A stretch of 64,000 nt of DNA. It comes from Streptococcus ictaluri 707-05. GTDB taxonomy: Bacteria; Bacillota; Bacilli; Lactobacillales; Streptococcaceae. The notes beneath the pieces were generated by a model. It saw nothing but the letters and a program-made list of their open reading frames with translations, ran no database searches and was not told the origin of the DNA. Position 1 is the first letter of the stretch, and each line of letters opens with the position of its first letter. A program made the translations under genes and the position numbers. The DNA lies in assembly GCF_000188015.2 (NCBI RefSeq), contig NZ_AEUX02000008.1:124001-188000 (forward strand), read 5' to 3'. Of the stretch, positions 40,804-52,154 are shown piece after piece.

Positions 40804-42323
40804 TTACCAAGCAGGTTCTAGCCCGTTACTTGTCAGGTGGTAAACTTTAGTAGCCACCTGATCAATAAAGGCCTTATCATGTGATACACTAACCATAGCA
40901 CCAGGGAAGTCTCTGAGAAGCTTTCTAATAGCCTCTTGCGAGGTTGGGGAGAAGTGCCTTGTGGGCTCGTCTAACAGTAATAGTTTGGCTTCTGATAAAA
41001 CCATAGTGGCTAACAGTAATTTTGCCTTTTGACCTCCAGAAAGTTGGTTGATTTGATGAGACATCTCATCGAAAGTAAATGATAAACTTGCTAAATAGGC
41101 TTGCGCTTTATTGATGTCGCAAAAAGGCTCAAGCCATTCAAGAGCTGTTTTATCATCTCTTAAAAGCTCATCCATCGATTGTGGGATATAGGCCAATGGT
41201 ATCTGTTTTTGAGAGCTTAAATCAGCACGAAGTGCCTTTAATAAGGTGCTTTTTCCAATGCCATTTTGCCCTGTAATAAAAATTTTATCTTGACCTTTAA
41301 TGGCTAGACTGATGGGGATGGCTTTAGTTTGATTAGGGATTCGTAAGGATTTATGATCCCAATTGATAAGAAATTGATTGGCAGAAAAAGGTTTAATAGT
41401 ATTAAAGAAAAGAGTGATGGCATCGGGGTGATTGGGTATTTCAGTGAATTGTTTAGCTTCTTTTGCTGGTCTTTTTTCTTGGGATAGGATATTTTTCATT
41501 TTTTAGCCAAGAGTCGTCCAGCAGGTGCACTTTTTGTGTCCCTTAACTGGTGTTCCACGCTTTGATGAATACGATGAATTCTGGCTAATTGTTGACGATA
41601 ATCTTGCCTTTCTTTATTGGCTTTTTGTTCTTGTTTGATAAATGAGTCTTGTCTTTTTTCTTTATAACTGCTGTAATCAAGATTAGCTACGGAAGCTTGA
41701 GCCCCACTTTTCTTTTTGATTTGCTCTAAATGCACTATTTTTGTAGCTGTTTGAGTCAAGAGTGTTTCATCATGAGAGATAAAAAGGACACTCTTGTTGG
41801 TTTTTTTAATAAAATGTGTGAGCCAGGATAAACTTTCCATATCTAGGTTGTTTGAAGATTCATCTAAAAGTAAGAAGTCAGGATCCTGGCATAGTATTTT
41901 GATGAGTTGAATTTTAAGTCGCTCACCACCAGAGAGTGACTTAAGGGTTAAACAATGCTTTAAAATAGTATCTAAATCTAAACGAAATTCTCCAGCCAAT
42001 TGATAGAGCAAGTTATAGTCAATATTTTCATAGGAAACATCTTGGTAGCGAAAGTCATTGACTTCTTGTTGCAGTTCTTTTGTCGTCAATTCTTGCGGTA
42101 GATAAGCAGTCTTATTAAAATTATTATCAATTCTTCCTTCTTGATAGGTGTAAGACGAGATTTCTTCTGGTCTTACAATAGCTTTGAGCAAGGTTGATTT
42201 ACCAGTTCCTTCCTCTCCAATAAGCGCTACCTTGTCTCCATGGTTGATGACAAGGGATAAATCATTAATCAATAAATGCATGTCTTTTCGATGTGTCAGG
42301 GTTAATCGTTCTATTAATAACAT
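40804..42323 (-). pseudogene. ABC-F ATPase (ribosome-protection type), split by a frameshift in an A run
   Basis: The first piece (42323-41496, 275 aa) holds NBD1 with Walker A GEEGTGKST, signature LSGGERLKI and Walker B LLLDESSNNLD, plus the interdomain linker. The second (41499-40804, 231 aa) holds NBD2 with GQNGIGKST and LSGGQKAKL. The join reads GCTAAAAAATGA: with seven A instead of six the frame continues LLAKKMKN. The stop and the next ATG overlap as ATGA, so re-initiation or transcript slippage could still yield both halves. No membrane segments. ABC-F proteins act on ribosomes, often against antibiotics. Confidence 0.8.
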
Positions 42324-42479
42324 AAAAACCTCCTTAATATAAGAGACGTTAATAACGTGATACTGTTTTCTCTTGATAATAAGAGTAATGACAAGTTTGC
42401 GACTTTTTCACAAGCACTCGTTAAAAACGTATGTCGTAGCTAGAGTTTATGAGAGTGGGATTTATTCAAGTTCACTCAA

Positions 42480-42643
42480 AAAACCTCTCCAAAAAAGGAG
42501 ATTCTTAAAAGACGTCAAAGAGCGCACTAAAAAACCAAAACTTCGATAAAGTGATTACCTGTTTTTGTTTCTTAGTTGTTCATGCTCCTTTACCTCCACA
42601 TTGTTATCGTTTTCATTATAACAAATCAATCCTAATAAATCAA
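42480..42643 (-). promoter_or_regulatory. Attenuator-like leader of the ABC-F gene with a 3-codon ORF
   Basis: On the minus strand: promoter TTGATT (42643-42638), 17 bp, extended TGTTATAAT (-10 at 42620-42615). A tiny ORF Met-Asn-Asn-stop (42583-42572) has GGAGG 9 nt upstream. Directly after, a 16-nt arm (42576-42561) that starts in the ORF pairs with 42541-42526, with one mismatch and one G-U. Then comes a TCTCC / GGAGA hairpin with a T run (42506-42480). Over 150 nt more leader precede the gene. This fits ribosome-mediated attenuation known for ABC-F genes. Confidence 0.6.
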
Positions 42644-42669
42644 AAAAGCAAATCAATTGATTTGCTTTT
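42642..42669 (-). terminator. glnQ terminator
   Basis: AAAAGCAAATC / GATTTGCTTTTTT perfect hairpin around AATT, overlapping the end of glnQ. Confidence 0.85.
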
Positions 42670-43408
42670 AAACGTTTAAGACTTTGTCCAAAAATTCAAT
42701 GAGACGTGGGTGTTTAGGGTGATCAAAAATCTCTTCAGGTGTTCCATCTTCTAAGAATTGACCACCATCTGTAAAGATAACGCGATCAGCAACTTGTCTT
42801 GCAAACCCCATTTCATGGGTGACAATTAGCATGGTCATGCCTTGTTCGGCCAAGTCTTTCATAACGTTTAAGACATCCCCAACCATTTCAGGGTCAAGAG
42901 CAGAAGTAGGTTCGTCAAAGAGCATGATATCTGGATTCATTGCAAGACTTCGAGCAATGGCCACACGTTGCTTTTGTCCTCCAGAAAGACTGCCAGGAAG
43001 GGCGTCAGCTTTATCTGATAAACCAACTTTTTCAAGGAGAGCAAGAGCATGTTTTTTGGCAGCTTCCTTACTTTCTTTCCCTAGTTCTACAGGAGCAAAC
43101 ATGATATTTTCAAGAACGGTCATGTGAGGGAAAAGATTGAAGTGTTGAAAAACCATTCCGATATTTTCACGTGCTTTATCAATGTTAGTTTTGGCATCTG
43201 ATAGTTCAAAACCATCAACCACAACTTTTCCACTAGTAATAGATTCTAAAAGATTTAGAGTGCGTAAGAAGGTTGATTTTCCTGATCCAGATGGGCCAAT
43301 AATACAAACCACATCACCCTCATAAAATTTAGCATCAATACCTTTTAAAACTTCGTTTTGTCCAAATGATTTGTGTAAATCTTGAACATCAATTTTTAAT
43401 TCTGCCAT
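42668..43408 (-). CDS. glnQ: Glutamine/polar amino acid ABC transporter ATPase
   Basis: 246 aa. Walker [10 protein letters not shown] (36-44), signature [17 protein letters not shown], Walker [16 protein letters not shown]-loop His in VTHEMGF. It powers import with the GlnP protein encoded just upstream; the genes overlap by one base (ATG within the stop region at 43408). Confidence 0.95.
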   Translation of the reverse strand: MAELKIDVQDLHKSFGQNEVLKGIDAKFYEGDVVCIIGPSGSGKSTFLRTLNLLESITSGKVVVDGFELSDAKTNIDKARENIGMVFQHFNLFPHMTVLENIMFAPVELGKESKEAAKKHALALLEKVGLSDKADALPGSLSGGQKQRVAIARSLAMNPDIMLFDEPTSALDPEMVGDVLNVMKDLAEQGMTMLIVTHEMGFARQVADRVIFTDGGQFLEDGTPEEIFDHPKHPRLIEFLDKVLNV

Positions 43409-45585
43409 TAGTTAAGCCTCTTTTCTAAACGTTTTGCAAGTCGTGTTAAGAGTGTAATCATGATTAAATAAATGATTGCAAGAATGGCGTACATACGGAA
43501 GGATTGGTAGTTTCTTGCAATGATGATTTTACCAGTTTGGAAAAGCTCTACAAGTCCGATAGCAGATACGATAGTCGTATCTTTTAGGGAAATAACAAAC
43601 TGATTTATGAAGTTTGGTAACATAAGCTTAACAGCTTGAGGAAGAATAACCTTACGCATGGTAGTGCTATAACCCAATCCAAGGCTTCGACTCGCTTCCA
43701 TTTGTCCAGCAGGAACAGCTTCAATACCACCACGAACAATTTCAGCAATGTAAGCTCCCCCATTTAATGAAAGAGCAATAGTAGCTGCTAGGAAATCATT
43801 AATTGGAGATTGTTGACCAGTCATGCTTTCAATTAAATTAGGAACGCCCCAGAAGATAAAAGCTGCAACGATCATTAAGGGAATACCACGAACAACATCA
43901 ACAAATATTGTTGAAATAAGTCGTAAACTATTTGAAGGTGAAACAGCCATCATCCCAAAAATAACACCAATAATCATAGCAATAGCAAACGAGATAAGGG
44001 TTAAGCTTAGTGTTGTTCCTAGACCAGCCCATAATTGTTTGTAGTTATTAGAAAGTAGACCGGCAATGGTTGATTCATCAACAGCTTTTTCAGCAGTACT
44101 TGATGGTTCTTTAGAATTTAAATAGTTGTTGATGATGTCATCGTATTTGCTAGACTCTTTTAGAGCAGCTAATCCGTTGTTAAACATCTCAATTAACTCA
44201 AGGTTCACACCTTTTTTAACAGCAAAGCCATATTCGCCAGAGGGCTCTCCTTTAATCGGGGTTTCAAATTTACGACCTTGTTGAATTGCATATTTTAAAA
44301 TAGCTTCGTCATCCATTAGACCAGCAATAGAACCTGAGTTCAAGCTGTCATACATTGATGAAGCCTCATCAAATGCTTTTAATTGATAGTCATACTTGTC
44401 TTTATTTTTTTCAAGGAAATCATATGAAGCAGTACCTTTTTTGGCACCTACTGTTTTACCTTTTAAATCCTTGTAGGACTTGATTGAACTTCCGGATTTA
44501 ACTCCTAGTAAGATATTTGAAGTGTAATAAGAATCAGAGAAATCAAAAATTTCTCGACGTGCAGGTGTAATTGACATTCCAGCGATTGCAGCATCAGCTT
44601 GTCCAGATTGAACAGCGTTCAAAGCAGCATCAAAGCCGGGATTGCTAATTTCAATATTGAAACCTTGTTGTTTAGCAATTGCTTTTAGCAGGTCCATGTC
44701 AATACCAACATAGCGTCCTTTATCATTTTGAAATTCAAAGGGAGCAAAAGAAGAGTCTGAAACGACTTTGTAAGTCTCTTTTTGAGGCATAGCCTTTGCA
44801 GAAGCATCGCCGGTAGCTTTTCTGGTAGTAGCTTTAGCATCTTTGCCCAACCATTTTGTCATGATTTCTTGATAAGTGCCGTCAGCTTTCATTTGGCTTA
44901 GAGCTTCGTTGAATTCATCAATCAAGTAATCATAGCCACTTCCTTTTTTAACAGCAAATCCGAAACTACCAATAGCTTCACCTTTCATGTTAATAGCGAC
45001 ATCTTGATTTTGGTTGATGGCAAATTGAATAACTGGTTCATCATCCATGACAGCAGCAATAGAGCCAGTTGATAAACTATTATACATGAGGTCTCCTGTA
45101 TCAAACGTTTTGATAGAGTAACCGTATTTTGATTTGTACTTATCTAAAAAGGCTTGAGAAGCAGTACCATTTTTAACCCCAACAGTTTTGCCTTTTAGCT
45201 GGCTATATTTTTTAATGGGATTAGCTTTTTTAGTGGCAATAACGATTTTGGTATCGTAGTAGGGGTCTGAAAAATTAAAAACTTTTTGGCGAGCCTCTGT
45301 AATAGTAGTACCTGCCATTAAGGCATCAGCTTGACCCGATTGAATAGCATTGACAGCAGCATCAAAACCAGGGAAAGACATGTTAACGTCCCATCCTTGG
45401 CGTTTAGCCACTTCATTGATGATATCAACGTCAATTCCTTTATAAACCTGGTCTGAATCTTTGTATTCAAATGGTGCATATGCTGTGTCAGAAACAATGT
45501 CAATTGTTTCTGCGCTTGCCATACTCCCAGTCATCAGAATGAATGATAGCATTGCAAGCAACACTGCTTTTAATTTGTGTGTCAT
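43408..45585 (-). CDS. glnP: Glutamine ABC transporter: two fused binding domains plus permease
   Basis: 725 aa from ATG 45585 (AAGGAGA upstream). Signal peptide [15 protein letters not shown]...ASA (about 1-25), substrate-binding domain 1 (about 26-255), domain 2 (about 270-490), then the HisM-type permease (about 515-725) with the EAA-like [14 protein letters not shown]. Each binding domain has YAPFE/FAPFE and [13 protein letters not shown] pocket strands. In Lactococcus GlnPQ, the two domains bind Gln/Asn and Gln/Glu at different affinities. Forms an operon with glnQ. Confidence 0.95.
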   Translation of the reverse strand: MTHKLKAVLLAMLSFILMTGSMASAETIDIVSDTAYAPFEYKDSDQVYKGIDVDIINEVAKRQGWDVNMSFPGFDAAVNAIQSGQADALMAGTTITEARQKVFNFSDPYYDTKIVIATKKANPIKKYSQLKGKTVGVKNGTASQAFLDKYKSKYGYSIKTFDTGDLMYNSLSTGSIAAVMDDEPVIQFAINQNQDVAINMKGEAIGSFGFAVKKGSGYDYLIDEFNEALSQMKADGTYQEIMTKWLGKDAKATTRKATGDASAKAMPQKETYKVVSDSSFAPFEFQNDKGRYVGIDMDLLKAIAKQQGFNIEISNPGFDAALNAVQSGQADAAIAGMSITPARREIFDFSDSYYTSNILLGVKSGSSIKSYKDLKGKTVGAKKGTASYDFLEKNKDKYDYQLKAFDEASSMYDSLNSGSIAGLMDDEAILKYAIQQGRKFETPIKGEPSGEYGFAVKKGVNLELIEMFNNGLAALKESSKYDDIINNYLNSKEPSSTAEKAVDESTIAGLLSNNYKQLWAGLGTTLSLTLISFAIAMIIGVIFGMMAVSPSNSLRLISTIFVDVVRGIPLMIVAAFIFWGVPNLIESMTGQQSPINDFLAATIALSLNGGAYIAEIVRGGIEAVPAGQMEASRSLGLGYSTTMRKVILPQAVKLMLPNFINQFVISLKDTTIVSAIGLVELFQTGKIIIARNYQSFRMYAILAIIYLIMITLLTRLAKRLEKRLN

Positions 45586-45773
45586 ACGAGTCTCCTTATA
45601 TAAAAATAAAAAATATGTCTCATTATAGCAGAAATTTAGCATAGAAGCAACTTATTTGGTGTTTCATGTTATAAAACCTTACATCAAAATGCTGATTTGC
45701 TCAACAGTTAATTTCAGAGTTTCCTTGCCTACTGTGATAAAATAAGGAGTATTAATAGGTAGAGGATTACAAT

Positions 45774-47765
45774 ATGATAGATAAACGAACAGACAAAGAG
45801 TTCAAGCTGGTCTCAAAATACCAGCCATCTGGTGATCAGCCACAAGGCATCGAAGAATTGGTAGAAAACATTGACGGTGGTGAGAAGGCTCAGATTCTTT
45901 TAGGAGCTACTGGTACTGGTAAGACATATACCATGAGTCAGGTTATTAGTAAGGTCAACAAACCAACCTTAGTTATTGCTCACAATAAAACCTTAGCAGG
46001 ACAATTATACGGTGAATTTAAAGAATTTTTCCCAGATAATGCTGTTGAGTATTTTGTTTCATATTATGATTATTATCAACCAGAAGCTTATGTCCCATCA
46101 AGTGATACTTATATCGAAAAAGACTCATCAGTTAATGATGAAATTGATAAACTACGACATTCTGCAACCTCATCACTTTTAGAACGAAATGATGTGATAG
46201 TCGTTGCTTCAGTTTCTTGTATTTATGGTTTGGGTTCACCCAAGGAGTATGCGGATTCGGCCGTATCCCTTAGACCTGGTCAAGAAATTTCTAGGGACCA
46301 ACTCTTAAATCAATTGGTTGATATCCAATTTGAACGCAATGATATTGATTTTCAACGGGGACGTTTCCGTGTTCGCGGTGACGTTGTAGAGGTTTTTCCG
46401 GCTTCAAGAGATGAACACGCTTTTCGAATTGAATTTTTTGGAGATGAAATAGATCGGATTCGCGAAATCGAAAGCTTGACAGGAAAGAATTTAGGAGAAG
46501 TTGATCATATTGTTCTGTTTCCAGCCACTCACTTCGTGACAAATGATGAGCATATGGAGGCTTCTATTGCTAAGATTCAAGCAGAACTTAAAGAACAACT
46601 CAAATTGTTTGAGGCTGAAGGAAAACTCTTAGAAGTACAACGCCTGAAACAACGGACAGAATACGATATCGAGATGTTACGGGAAATGGGTTATACCAAT
46701 GGTGTCGAAAACTATTCCCGTCATATGGATGGCAGGTCAGCAGGCGAACCTCCTTATACTTTGTTAGATTTCTTCCCAGAAGATTTTTTAATTATGATTG
46801 ATGAAAGTCACATGACAATGGGGCAAATCAAAGGCATGTATAATGGTGACCAAGCCAGAAAACAAATGCTAGTTGACTATGGTTTTCGTTTGCCATCAGC
46901 CTCAGATAACCGTCCTTTGCGACGAGAAGAATTTGAAAGTCATGTTCACCAAATTGTTTATGTCTCAGCAACTCCTGGAGATTATGAAATGTCTCAAACA
47001 GATACAATAGTCGAACAGATTATCCGACCAACGGGTCTTTTGGATCCAGAAGTAGAAGTTCGTCCAAGCATGGGGCAAATGGATGATCTTTTAGGAGAAA
47101 TTAATCAACGTGTGGAACGACAGGAACGAACTTTTATCACTACTTTAACTAAGAAAATGGCAGAAGATTTAACTGACTACCTAAAAGAAATGGATGTCAA
47201 GGTTAAGTATATGCATAGTGATATTAAGACACTCGAACGGACGGAGATTATCAGAGATTTACGTCTGGGCGTTTTTGATGTCTTAATTGGGATTAATCTG
47301 CTTAGAGAAGGTATTGATGTGCCAGAGGTTAGTTTGGTAGCCATCCTTGATGCGGATAAAGAAGGCTTCTTGAGAAACGAACGTGGCTTGATTCAGACCA
47401 TTGGGCGTGCCGCTAGAAACTCTGAAGGTCATGTTATCATGTATGCGGATAAGATTACTGATTCTATGCAGCGTGCCATGGATGAAACGGCTCGTCGTCG
47501 TGAGATTCAGATGGCTTATAATACCAAACATGGTATTATTCCTCAGACTATCAAAAAGGACATTCGTGACCTTATCAGTATTTCTAAGGTAGCAGAAGCA
47601 GGACTTGAAGAAACAGAGATTAACTATGAAAGCATGACTAAGACCGAAAGACAAGCTGCTATTAAGAAGTTACAAACACAAATGCAAGAAGCAGCCGAAT
47701 TACTTGATTTTGAATTGGCTGCTCAAATGAGAGATATGATTTTGGAATTAAAAGCCATGGATTAA
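45774..47765 (+). CDS. uvrB: Excinuclease ABC subunit B
   Basis: 663 aa DNA damage-recognition helicase of nucleotide excision repair. Walker [10 protein letters not shown] (about 43-51), beta-hairpin [20 protein letters not shown] (about 96-115), helicase motif IDESH, motif VI IGRAARN, and C-terminal UVR domain ([20 protein letters not shown]). Its 3' flank holds the IS982 insertion. Confidence 0.97.
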   Translation: MIDKRTDKEFKLVSKYQPSGDQPQGIEELVENIDGGEKAQILLGATGTGKTYTMSQVISKVNKPTLVIAHNKTLAGQLYGEFKEFFPDNAVEYFVSYYDYYQPEAYVPSSDTYIEKDSSVNDEIDKLRHSATSSLLERNDVIVVASVSCIYGLGSPKEYADSAVSLRPGQEISRDQLLNQLVDIQFERNDIDFQRGRFRVRGDVVEVFPASRDEHAFRIEFFGDEIDRIREIESLTGKNLGEVDHIVLFPATHFVTNDEHMEASIAKIQAELKEQLKLFEAEGKLLEVQRLKQRTEYDIEMLREMGYTNGVENYSRHMDGRSAGEPPYTLLDFFPEDFLIMIDESHMTMGQIKGMYNGDQARKQMLVDYGFRLPSASDNRPLRREEFESHVHQIVYVSATPGDYEMSQTDTIVEQIIRPTGLLDPEVEVRPSMGQMDDLLGEINQRVERQERTFITTLTKKMAEDLTDYLKEMDVKVKYMHSDIKTLERTEIIRDLRLGVFDVLIGINLLREGIDVPEVSLVAILDADKEGFLRNERGLIQTIGRAARNSEGHVIMYADKITDSMQRAMDETARRREIQMAYNTKHGIIPQTIKKDIRDLISISKVAEAGLEETEINYESMTKTERQAAIKKLQTQMQEAAELLDFELAAQMRDMILELKAMD

Positions 47766-47792
47766 CTTGTTTTTTAATAAAATAGATAATTA

Positions 47793-48754
47793 ACCCATGG
47801 TGCTAGTTAATTTCAAAATATCTCAAATTGTAAGCTAGTATGATTTGTTCAATCCTCAATTGCAGCCCTGTCATGCCCCTATCCAGTGTTCGTTCCATAT
47901 CAAAAAGGGAACAAAGTTCTGAAAATCTAGTCTCAATGGTTCGTCTCATAGCCATTAGTTTCCAATGATTATGCTGTTTAGCCCCTTCCATATTTTGACG
48001 CAAGGGAGTCCAGAGGTGATAGCCATTTTGCTTCAACTCATCTTTCAGCTCACGGTTAAGGTAACCTAAGTCTGCTAAAATGACGGATTGTTCACACCTT
48101 TCTAGCAACTCGTAAACTGCCTTAATATCATGAACAGAGGCTGGGCTGACAACATAATTCAGAATGTAGCCTGATAAGGTCACTAGCATGTGAACCTTAA
48201 AACCGTAAAACCACATATGTTTAGAGGCGGTGTAACCAATATTAGCTATCCCATTGAAAAGTCTGACCCTGTGGTTACGAATAGATTGACAAAGTGGCAA
48301 AGGAAAGCTGTCTATAATAACAATGGTATTGGGAGAAATTTGAGTGTTCATTGCCTGACGAATCACTTGAACCAGCCAAATCAACCGTCTTGCACGCCTA
48401 TTAAAGCGACTTCTTTCTAGTAATGTACCGCAGGGAAATAGCTGACAAATCCTATAAAAGTGACGTTGTGATTTAATACCTAGTTCAGCTTGTAATAGCA
48501 GTAAAACTAGAAGAGATTGGTCTGAAACTTTGGACAGACAGACGTTACGACGGTGTTTGAAGTCTTCCGGACAATAATCTTGATAAAACTGAGAACAAAT
48601 TTTTGATAATTGACGCATATTCCATTGTAAGTGATGGGATTTAGCTGTATACTGTAAGTGGCTCATTTGGACTAACCTCCTGTTTGTGTAGGCACTTACA
48701 GTATAGTCCTTTTGGGCTTTTTATTGTATTTTGAGATTAACTAGCACCACGGGT
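47793..48754 (-). mobile_element. IS982-family insertion sequence, 962 bp, with 7-bp target duplication
   Basis: Inverted repeats ACCCATGGTGCTAGTTAAT (left) and the complement of ATTAACTAGCACCACGGGT (right), with two mismatches in 28 bp. ATAATTA flanks both sides (47786-47792 and 48755-48761), so the insertion is recent and simple. It lies between uvrB and dlt; the transposase points back toward uvrB. Confidence 0.95.
47803..48666 (-). CDS. IS982-family transposase
   Basis: 287 aa, full length, DDE type. Catalytic Asp in VIIDSFPLP, Asp in VILADLGYLN and the downstream Glu in RRTIETRFSELC. RBS AGGAGG precedes the complement ATG by about 8 nt. The element appears complete and may be active. 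Confidence 0.9.
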   Translation of the reverse strand: MSHLQYTAKSHHLQWNMRQLSKICSQFYQDYCPEDFKHRRNVCLSKVSDQSLLVLLLLQAELGIKSQRHFYRICQLFPCGTLLERSRFNRRARRLIWLVQVIRQAMNTQISPNTIVIIDSFPLPLCQSIRNHRVRLFNGIANIGYTASKHMWFYGFKVHMLVTLSGYILNYVVSPASVHDIKAVYELLERCEQSVILADLGYLNRELKDELKQNGYHLWTPLRQNMEGAKQHNHWKLMAMRRTIETRFSELCSLFDMERTLDRGMTGLQLRIEQIILAYNLRYFEIN

Positions 48755-48759
48755 ATAAT
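48731..48759 (+). promoter_or_regulatory. Hybrid promoter at the IS982/chromosome junction, facing dlt
   Basis: TTGAGA (48731-48736) lies in the IS end; 17 bp downstream the junction GGGT|ATAATT forms TATAAT (48754-48759), whose first T is the last IS base. The left end gives no such match. The predicted start is about 180 nt before dltX, with no terminator seen between. Confidence 0.6.
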
Positions 48760-48879
48760 TAAGAAAAATTTAAGATAAGTGAGTACACTAGTTATGAGAG
48801 CTTATTGAAAGATGTCTAAAAAATTCCAAAAAAAGAAGTTGATTAAAAAAATTTTCTTTTTAATATTTTAAGTTTTAAC

Positions 48880-48908
48880 TTGTCAAGTTAACTTTTTTCG
48901 AGTAGAAT
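48880..48908 (+). promoter_or_regulatory. Native dlt promoter
   Basis: TTGTCA (48880-48885), 17 bp, TAGAAT (48903-48908). An inverted repeat AACTTGTCAAGTT overlaps the -35. Confidence 0.7.
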
Positions 48909-48947
48909 TTTTGAGTACATTATTTCACTAATACAAGAAGGTAAAAT

Positions 48948-49091
48948 ATGGAAAAAAATAAATCAACAGTAAAAGAGTTGTCAGTTTTTATAGGCAAGAC
49001 AATCTTATTTTACCTGATTTTGATGTTGCTGGTCTATTTCTTTGGATACCTTGGTCATGGTCAAAGTAACTTTATTTATAATGAATTTTAG
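48948..49091 (+). CDS. dltX: DltX small membrane protein of the D-alanylation operon
   Basis: 47 aa: basic N-terminus, one membrane helix (about 17-36, [18 protein letters not shown]) and the C-terminal FIYNEF typical of DltX, which is needed for teichoic acid D-alanylation. RBS AGAAGG. DltA follows after 11 nt. Too short for common gene callers. Confidence 0.9.
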   Translation: MEKNKSTVKELSVFIGKTILFYLILMLLVYFFGYLGHGQSNFIYNEF

Positions 49092-49102
49092 GAGATTGTC
49101 TA

Positions 49103-50641
49103 ATGATTACGGATATGATTGAAAGAGTGGAGCATTTTGCGCAGATACAGGCTGATTTTCCAGTATATGATTGCTTGGGAGAGCGCCAATCTTATGGACA
49201 GTTGAAAAAAGATTCTGACAGTATAGCTTCGTTTATTGAACAATTGGGAATAGAAGAGAAGTCACCTGTTTTAGTTTTTGGAGCTCAAAGTTATGACATG
49301 TTAGCGACTTTTGTAGCTTTGACTAAGACTGGACATGCTTATATTCCAGTTGATGTTCATTCTGCTCCTGAAAGACTACTCTCTATTATTAGTATTGCAC
49401 AACCAAGCTTAATCATTGCTATTGAAGACTTGCCAGTTGTAGTAGACAATACCCGTGTGATTCCGTTATCGGTTATTGCCTCTGAAAAGGCTAAAGAAAC
49501 GCCTTTTGAGATAAAGTCTCCTGTTAAAGGTGATGATAACTACTATATTATTTTTACTTCTGGAACAACAGGACAACCTAAAGGTGTTCAAATTTCTCAT
49601 GACAACCTTTTGAGTTTTACCAATTGGATGATTGAAGATAAGGAATTTAATATTCCTAAACGACCTCAAATGTTAGCGCAACCCCCTTATTCCTTTGATT
49701 TATCAGTGATGTATTGGGCGCCAACCTTAGCTTTAGGAGGGACTTTGTTTGCACTCCCTAAAGAATTGGTTTCAGACTTCAGAGCGCTTTTTTCGACCAT
49801 TGCTAAGTTGCCAGTAGGTATCTGGACGTCCACACCTTCTTTTGCAGATATGGCTATGTTAAGTGATGATTTCTGTCAAGAAAAGATGCCCAACCTCACT
49901 CACTTTTACTTTGATGGTGAAGAATTAACCGTTTCGACAGCAAAAAAACTCTTTGCCCGTTTTCCTGATGCTAATATCATCAATGCCTATGGACCGACAG
50001 AAGCTACAGTAGCTCTTTCTGCCATTGCTATCACAAAAGAGATGCTTGACACTTATAAGCGACTACCTATTGGGTATCCGAAACCAGATTCGCCAACTTT
50101 TATTATTAATGAAGCTGGTGAAGTCTTGGAAGCCGGTCAACAAGGTGAGATTATTGTAACAGGGCCAGCAGTCTCAAAAGGTTATCTCAATAATCCAGAA
50201 AAAACGGCTGAAGCTTTCTTTACCTTCAAGGGGATGCCAGCATATCATACCGGAGACTTAGGCTCTTTGACAGAAGATCAGATGCTTCTTTATGGTGGTC
50301 GAATGGATTTCCAAATCAAATATGCTGGTTATCGTATTGAACTTGAAGACGTTTCTCAGCAACTCAACCAATCTCCTTTTGTTGAGTCTGCAGTAGCCGT
50401 ACCACGATATAATAAAGAACATAAGGTACAAAATTTGTTAGCTTATGTGGTCTTAAAAGAGGGAGTTAGAGAGCAGTTTGAGAGAGACCTTGAGATAACG
50501 AAGGCTATTAAAGAAAGTGTTAAAGATCATATGATGTCTTATATGATGCCGTCGAAATTTATCTATCGAGATAGCTTGCCACTAACACCTAATGGTAAGA
50601 TAGACATCAAAAACCTTATCAATGAGGTTAATAATCGATGA
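49103..50641 (+). CDS. dltA: D-alanine--D-alanyl carrier protein ligase
   Basis: 512 aa AMP-forming enzyme. It activates D-Ala with ATP and loads it on DltC. Motifs: [10 protein letters not shown] (A3), NAYGPTEAT (A5), YHTGDLG (A7), [15 protein letters not shown] (A8) and Lys in TPNGKID (A10). Overlaps dltB by 4 nt. Confidence 0.97.
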   Translation: MITDMIERVEHFAQIQADFPVYDCLGERQSYGQLKKDSDSIASFIEQLGIEEKSPVLVFGAQSYDMLATFVALTKTGHAYIPVDVHSAPERLLSIISIAQPSLIIAIEDLPVVVDNTRVIPLSVIASEKAKETPFEIKSPVKGDDNYYIIFTSGTTGQPKGVQISHDNLLSFTNWMIEDKEFNIPKRPQMLAQPPYSFDLSVMYWAPTLALGGTLFALPKELVSDFRALFSTIAKLPVGIWTSTPSFADMAMLSDDFCQEKMPNLTHFYFDGEELTVSTAKKLFARFPDANIINAYGPTEATVALSAIAITKEMLDTYKRLPIGYPKPDSPTFIINEAGEVLEAGQQGEIIVTGPAVSKGYLNNPEKTAEAFFTFKGMPAYHTGDLGSLTEDQMLLYGGRMDFQIKYAGYRIELEDVSQQLNQSPFVESAVAVPRYNKEHKVQNLLAYVVLKEGVREQFERDLEITKAIKESVKDHMMSYMMPSKFIYRDSLPLTPNGKIDIKNLINEVNNR

Positions 50642-51897
50642 TTTCGTTATTTGATTTTGTTCCTTATATGGAACCTTACGGGAATCCTATTTATTTTGTC
50701 TATCTTATTTTAGCCTTCTTGCCAGTTGTTATCGGTATTTTTAGGCAAAAACGTTATCCCTTGTATGAGACAATGGTTAGTCTACTCTTTATTCTAGCCA
50801 TGTTTGGTGGCGACCATTTCATACAACTTTTTGCTTTTATGATTTACTTACTGTGGCAAACGTTAGTGGTCTTTTCCTATAAAGCTTATCGAAAAAAATT
50901 AAATGCCAGCTATGTTTTTTATCTGAGTCTTTTAGCCAGTCTTTTTCCTTTAATTTGCGTGAAATTGACGCCGATCATTCCAAGTAATCCCACTCAGATG
51001 CTTTTTAGTTTTTTAGGGATTTCTTACTTAACCTTTAAAAGTTTGGGTATGATTATTGAGATGCGTGATGGTACGCTGACGGACTTTAGGCTACGAGATT
51101 ATCTCAGATTTATGATATTTTTGCCTACTTTTTCAAGTGGGCCAATCGATCGCTATAAACGCTTTCAAAATGATTACTTGCATTTACCTAATCGTGAACA
51201 GTATCTGATCATGCTTAATAAAGCAATGATGTTTATAATGTTGGGTTTTCTTTATAAGCATATTATCTCTTATTGTTTAGGAAGTTTACTTTTACCTATT
51301 GTTCAGACAAAAGCGCTGATGGTGGGAGGAATCTTCAACAAAGAAACCTTATATGTTATGTATCTTTACGGCTTAAATCTCTTTTTTGATTTTGCAGGCT
51401 ATTCCATGTTTGCGATTGGGATTTCTTATATACTTGGAATTCAAACACCTGAAAACTTCAATAACCCCTTTTTAGCACCAAATTTAAAAGAATTTTGGAA
51501 TAGATGGCATATGACCCTTTCATTCTGGTTTAGAGATTATCTCTTTATGCGTTTGGTTCATTTTCTCATTAAACATAAAATCTTTAAAAATCGCAATGTT
51601 ACCTCTGGTTTTGCTTATCTTGTTAATATGTTAGTCATGGGATTTTGGCACGGGCTAACTTGGTATTATATCGCTTATGGCCTTTTTCACGGACTTGGTT
51701 TAATTATCAATGATGCGTGGATACGTCAAAAGAAGGGATGGAATCGCAATCGTAAAAAAATGGGTAAGAAGCCTCTTTTTCAAAGTAAAGCTTTTCACCT
51801 CTTAGCGATTGTCATTACATTTCATGTTGTCATGTTTTCACTTCTGTTATTCTCAGGTTTCTTAAATGATCTCTGGTTTGGCAGACCACTACACTAA
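50638..51897 (+). CDS. dltB: Teichoic acid D-alanyltransferase, MBOAT family
   Basis: 419 aa with about 11-12 membrane helices. Conserved MBOAT His in [15 protein letters not shown] (about 335-349), and PEFFNRWHM-like segment [19 protein letters not shown]. It passes D-Ala from DltC across the membrane with DltX. Confidence 0.96.
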   Translation: MISLFDFVPYMEPYGNPIYFVYLILAFLPVVIGIFRQKRYPLYETMVSLLFILAMFGGDHFIQLFAFMIYLLWQTLVVFSYKAYRKKLNASYVFYLSLLASLFPLICVKLTPIIPSNPTQMLFSFLGISYLTFKSLGMIIEMRDGTLTDFRLRDYLRFMIFLPTFSSGPIDRYKRFQNDYLHLPNREQYLIMLNKAMMFIMLGFLYKHIISYCLGSLLLPIVQTKALMVGGIFNKETLYVMYLYGLNLFFDFAGYSMFAIGISYILGIQTPENFNNPFLAPNLKEFWNRWHMTLSFWFRDYLFMRLVHFLIKHKIFKNRNVTSGFAYLVNMLVMGFWHGLTWYYIAYGLFHGLGLIINDAWIRQKKGWNRNRKKMGKKPLFQSKAFHLLAIVITFHVVMFSLLLFSGFLNDLWFGRPLH

Positions 51898-51914
51898 TAA
51901 AGGAAGTCAGTAAA

Positions 51915-52154
51915 ATGTCTATTAAAGAAACTGTAATTGAATTGTTTGATCGTCTATTTATGGAAGATGTTTCAGATATGATGGATGAGGATCTCTTTGA
52001 TGCAGGAGTCCTAGATAGTCTGGGAACGGTTGAATTGATTGTTGAATTAGAATCCACTTTCAATATTAAAGTCCCAATTTCAGAATTTGGCCGTGATGAT
52101 TGGAATACGGCTAATAAGATTATTCAAGGTATTGAGGAATTACAAGATGCTTAA
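51915..52154 (+). CDS. dltC: D-alanyl carrier protein
   Basis: 79 aa acyl-carrier-type protein. The phosphopantetheine Ser is Ser35 in [22 protein letters not shown]. It overlaps dltD by 8 nt. Confidence 0.97.
   Translation: MSIKETVIELFDRLFMEDVSDMMDEDLFDAGVLDSLGTVELIVELESTFNIKVPISEFGRDDWNTANKIIQGIEELQDA

Noticed and set aside
52087..52146. Longer start for dltD
   Set aside because: The extension lies in dltC; ATG 52147 has GAGGA and starts the expected membrane anchor.
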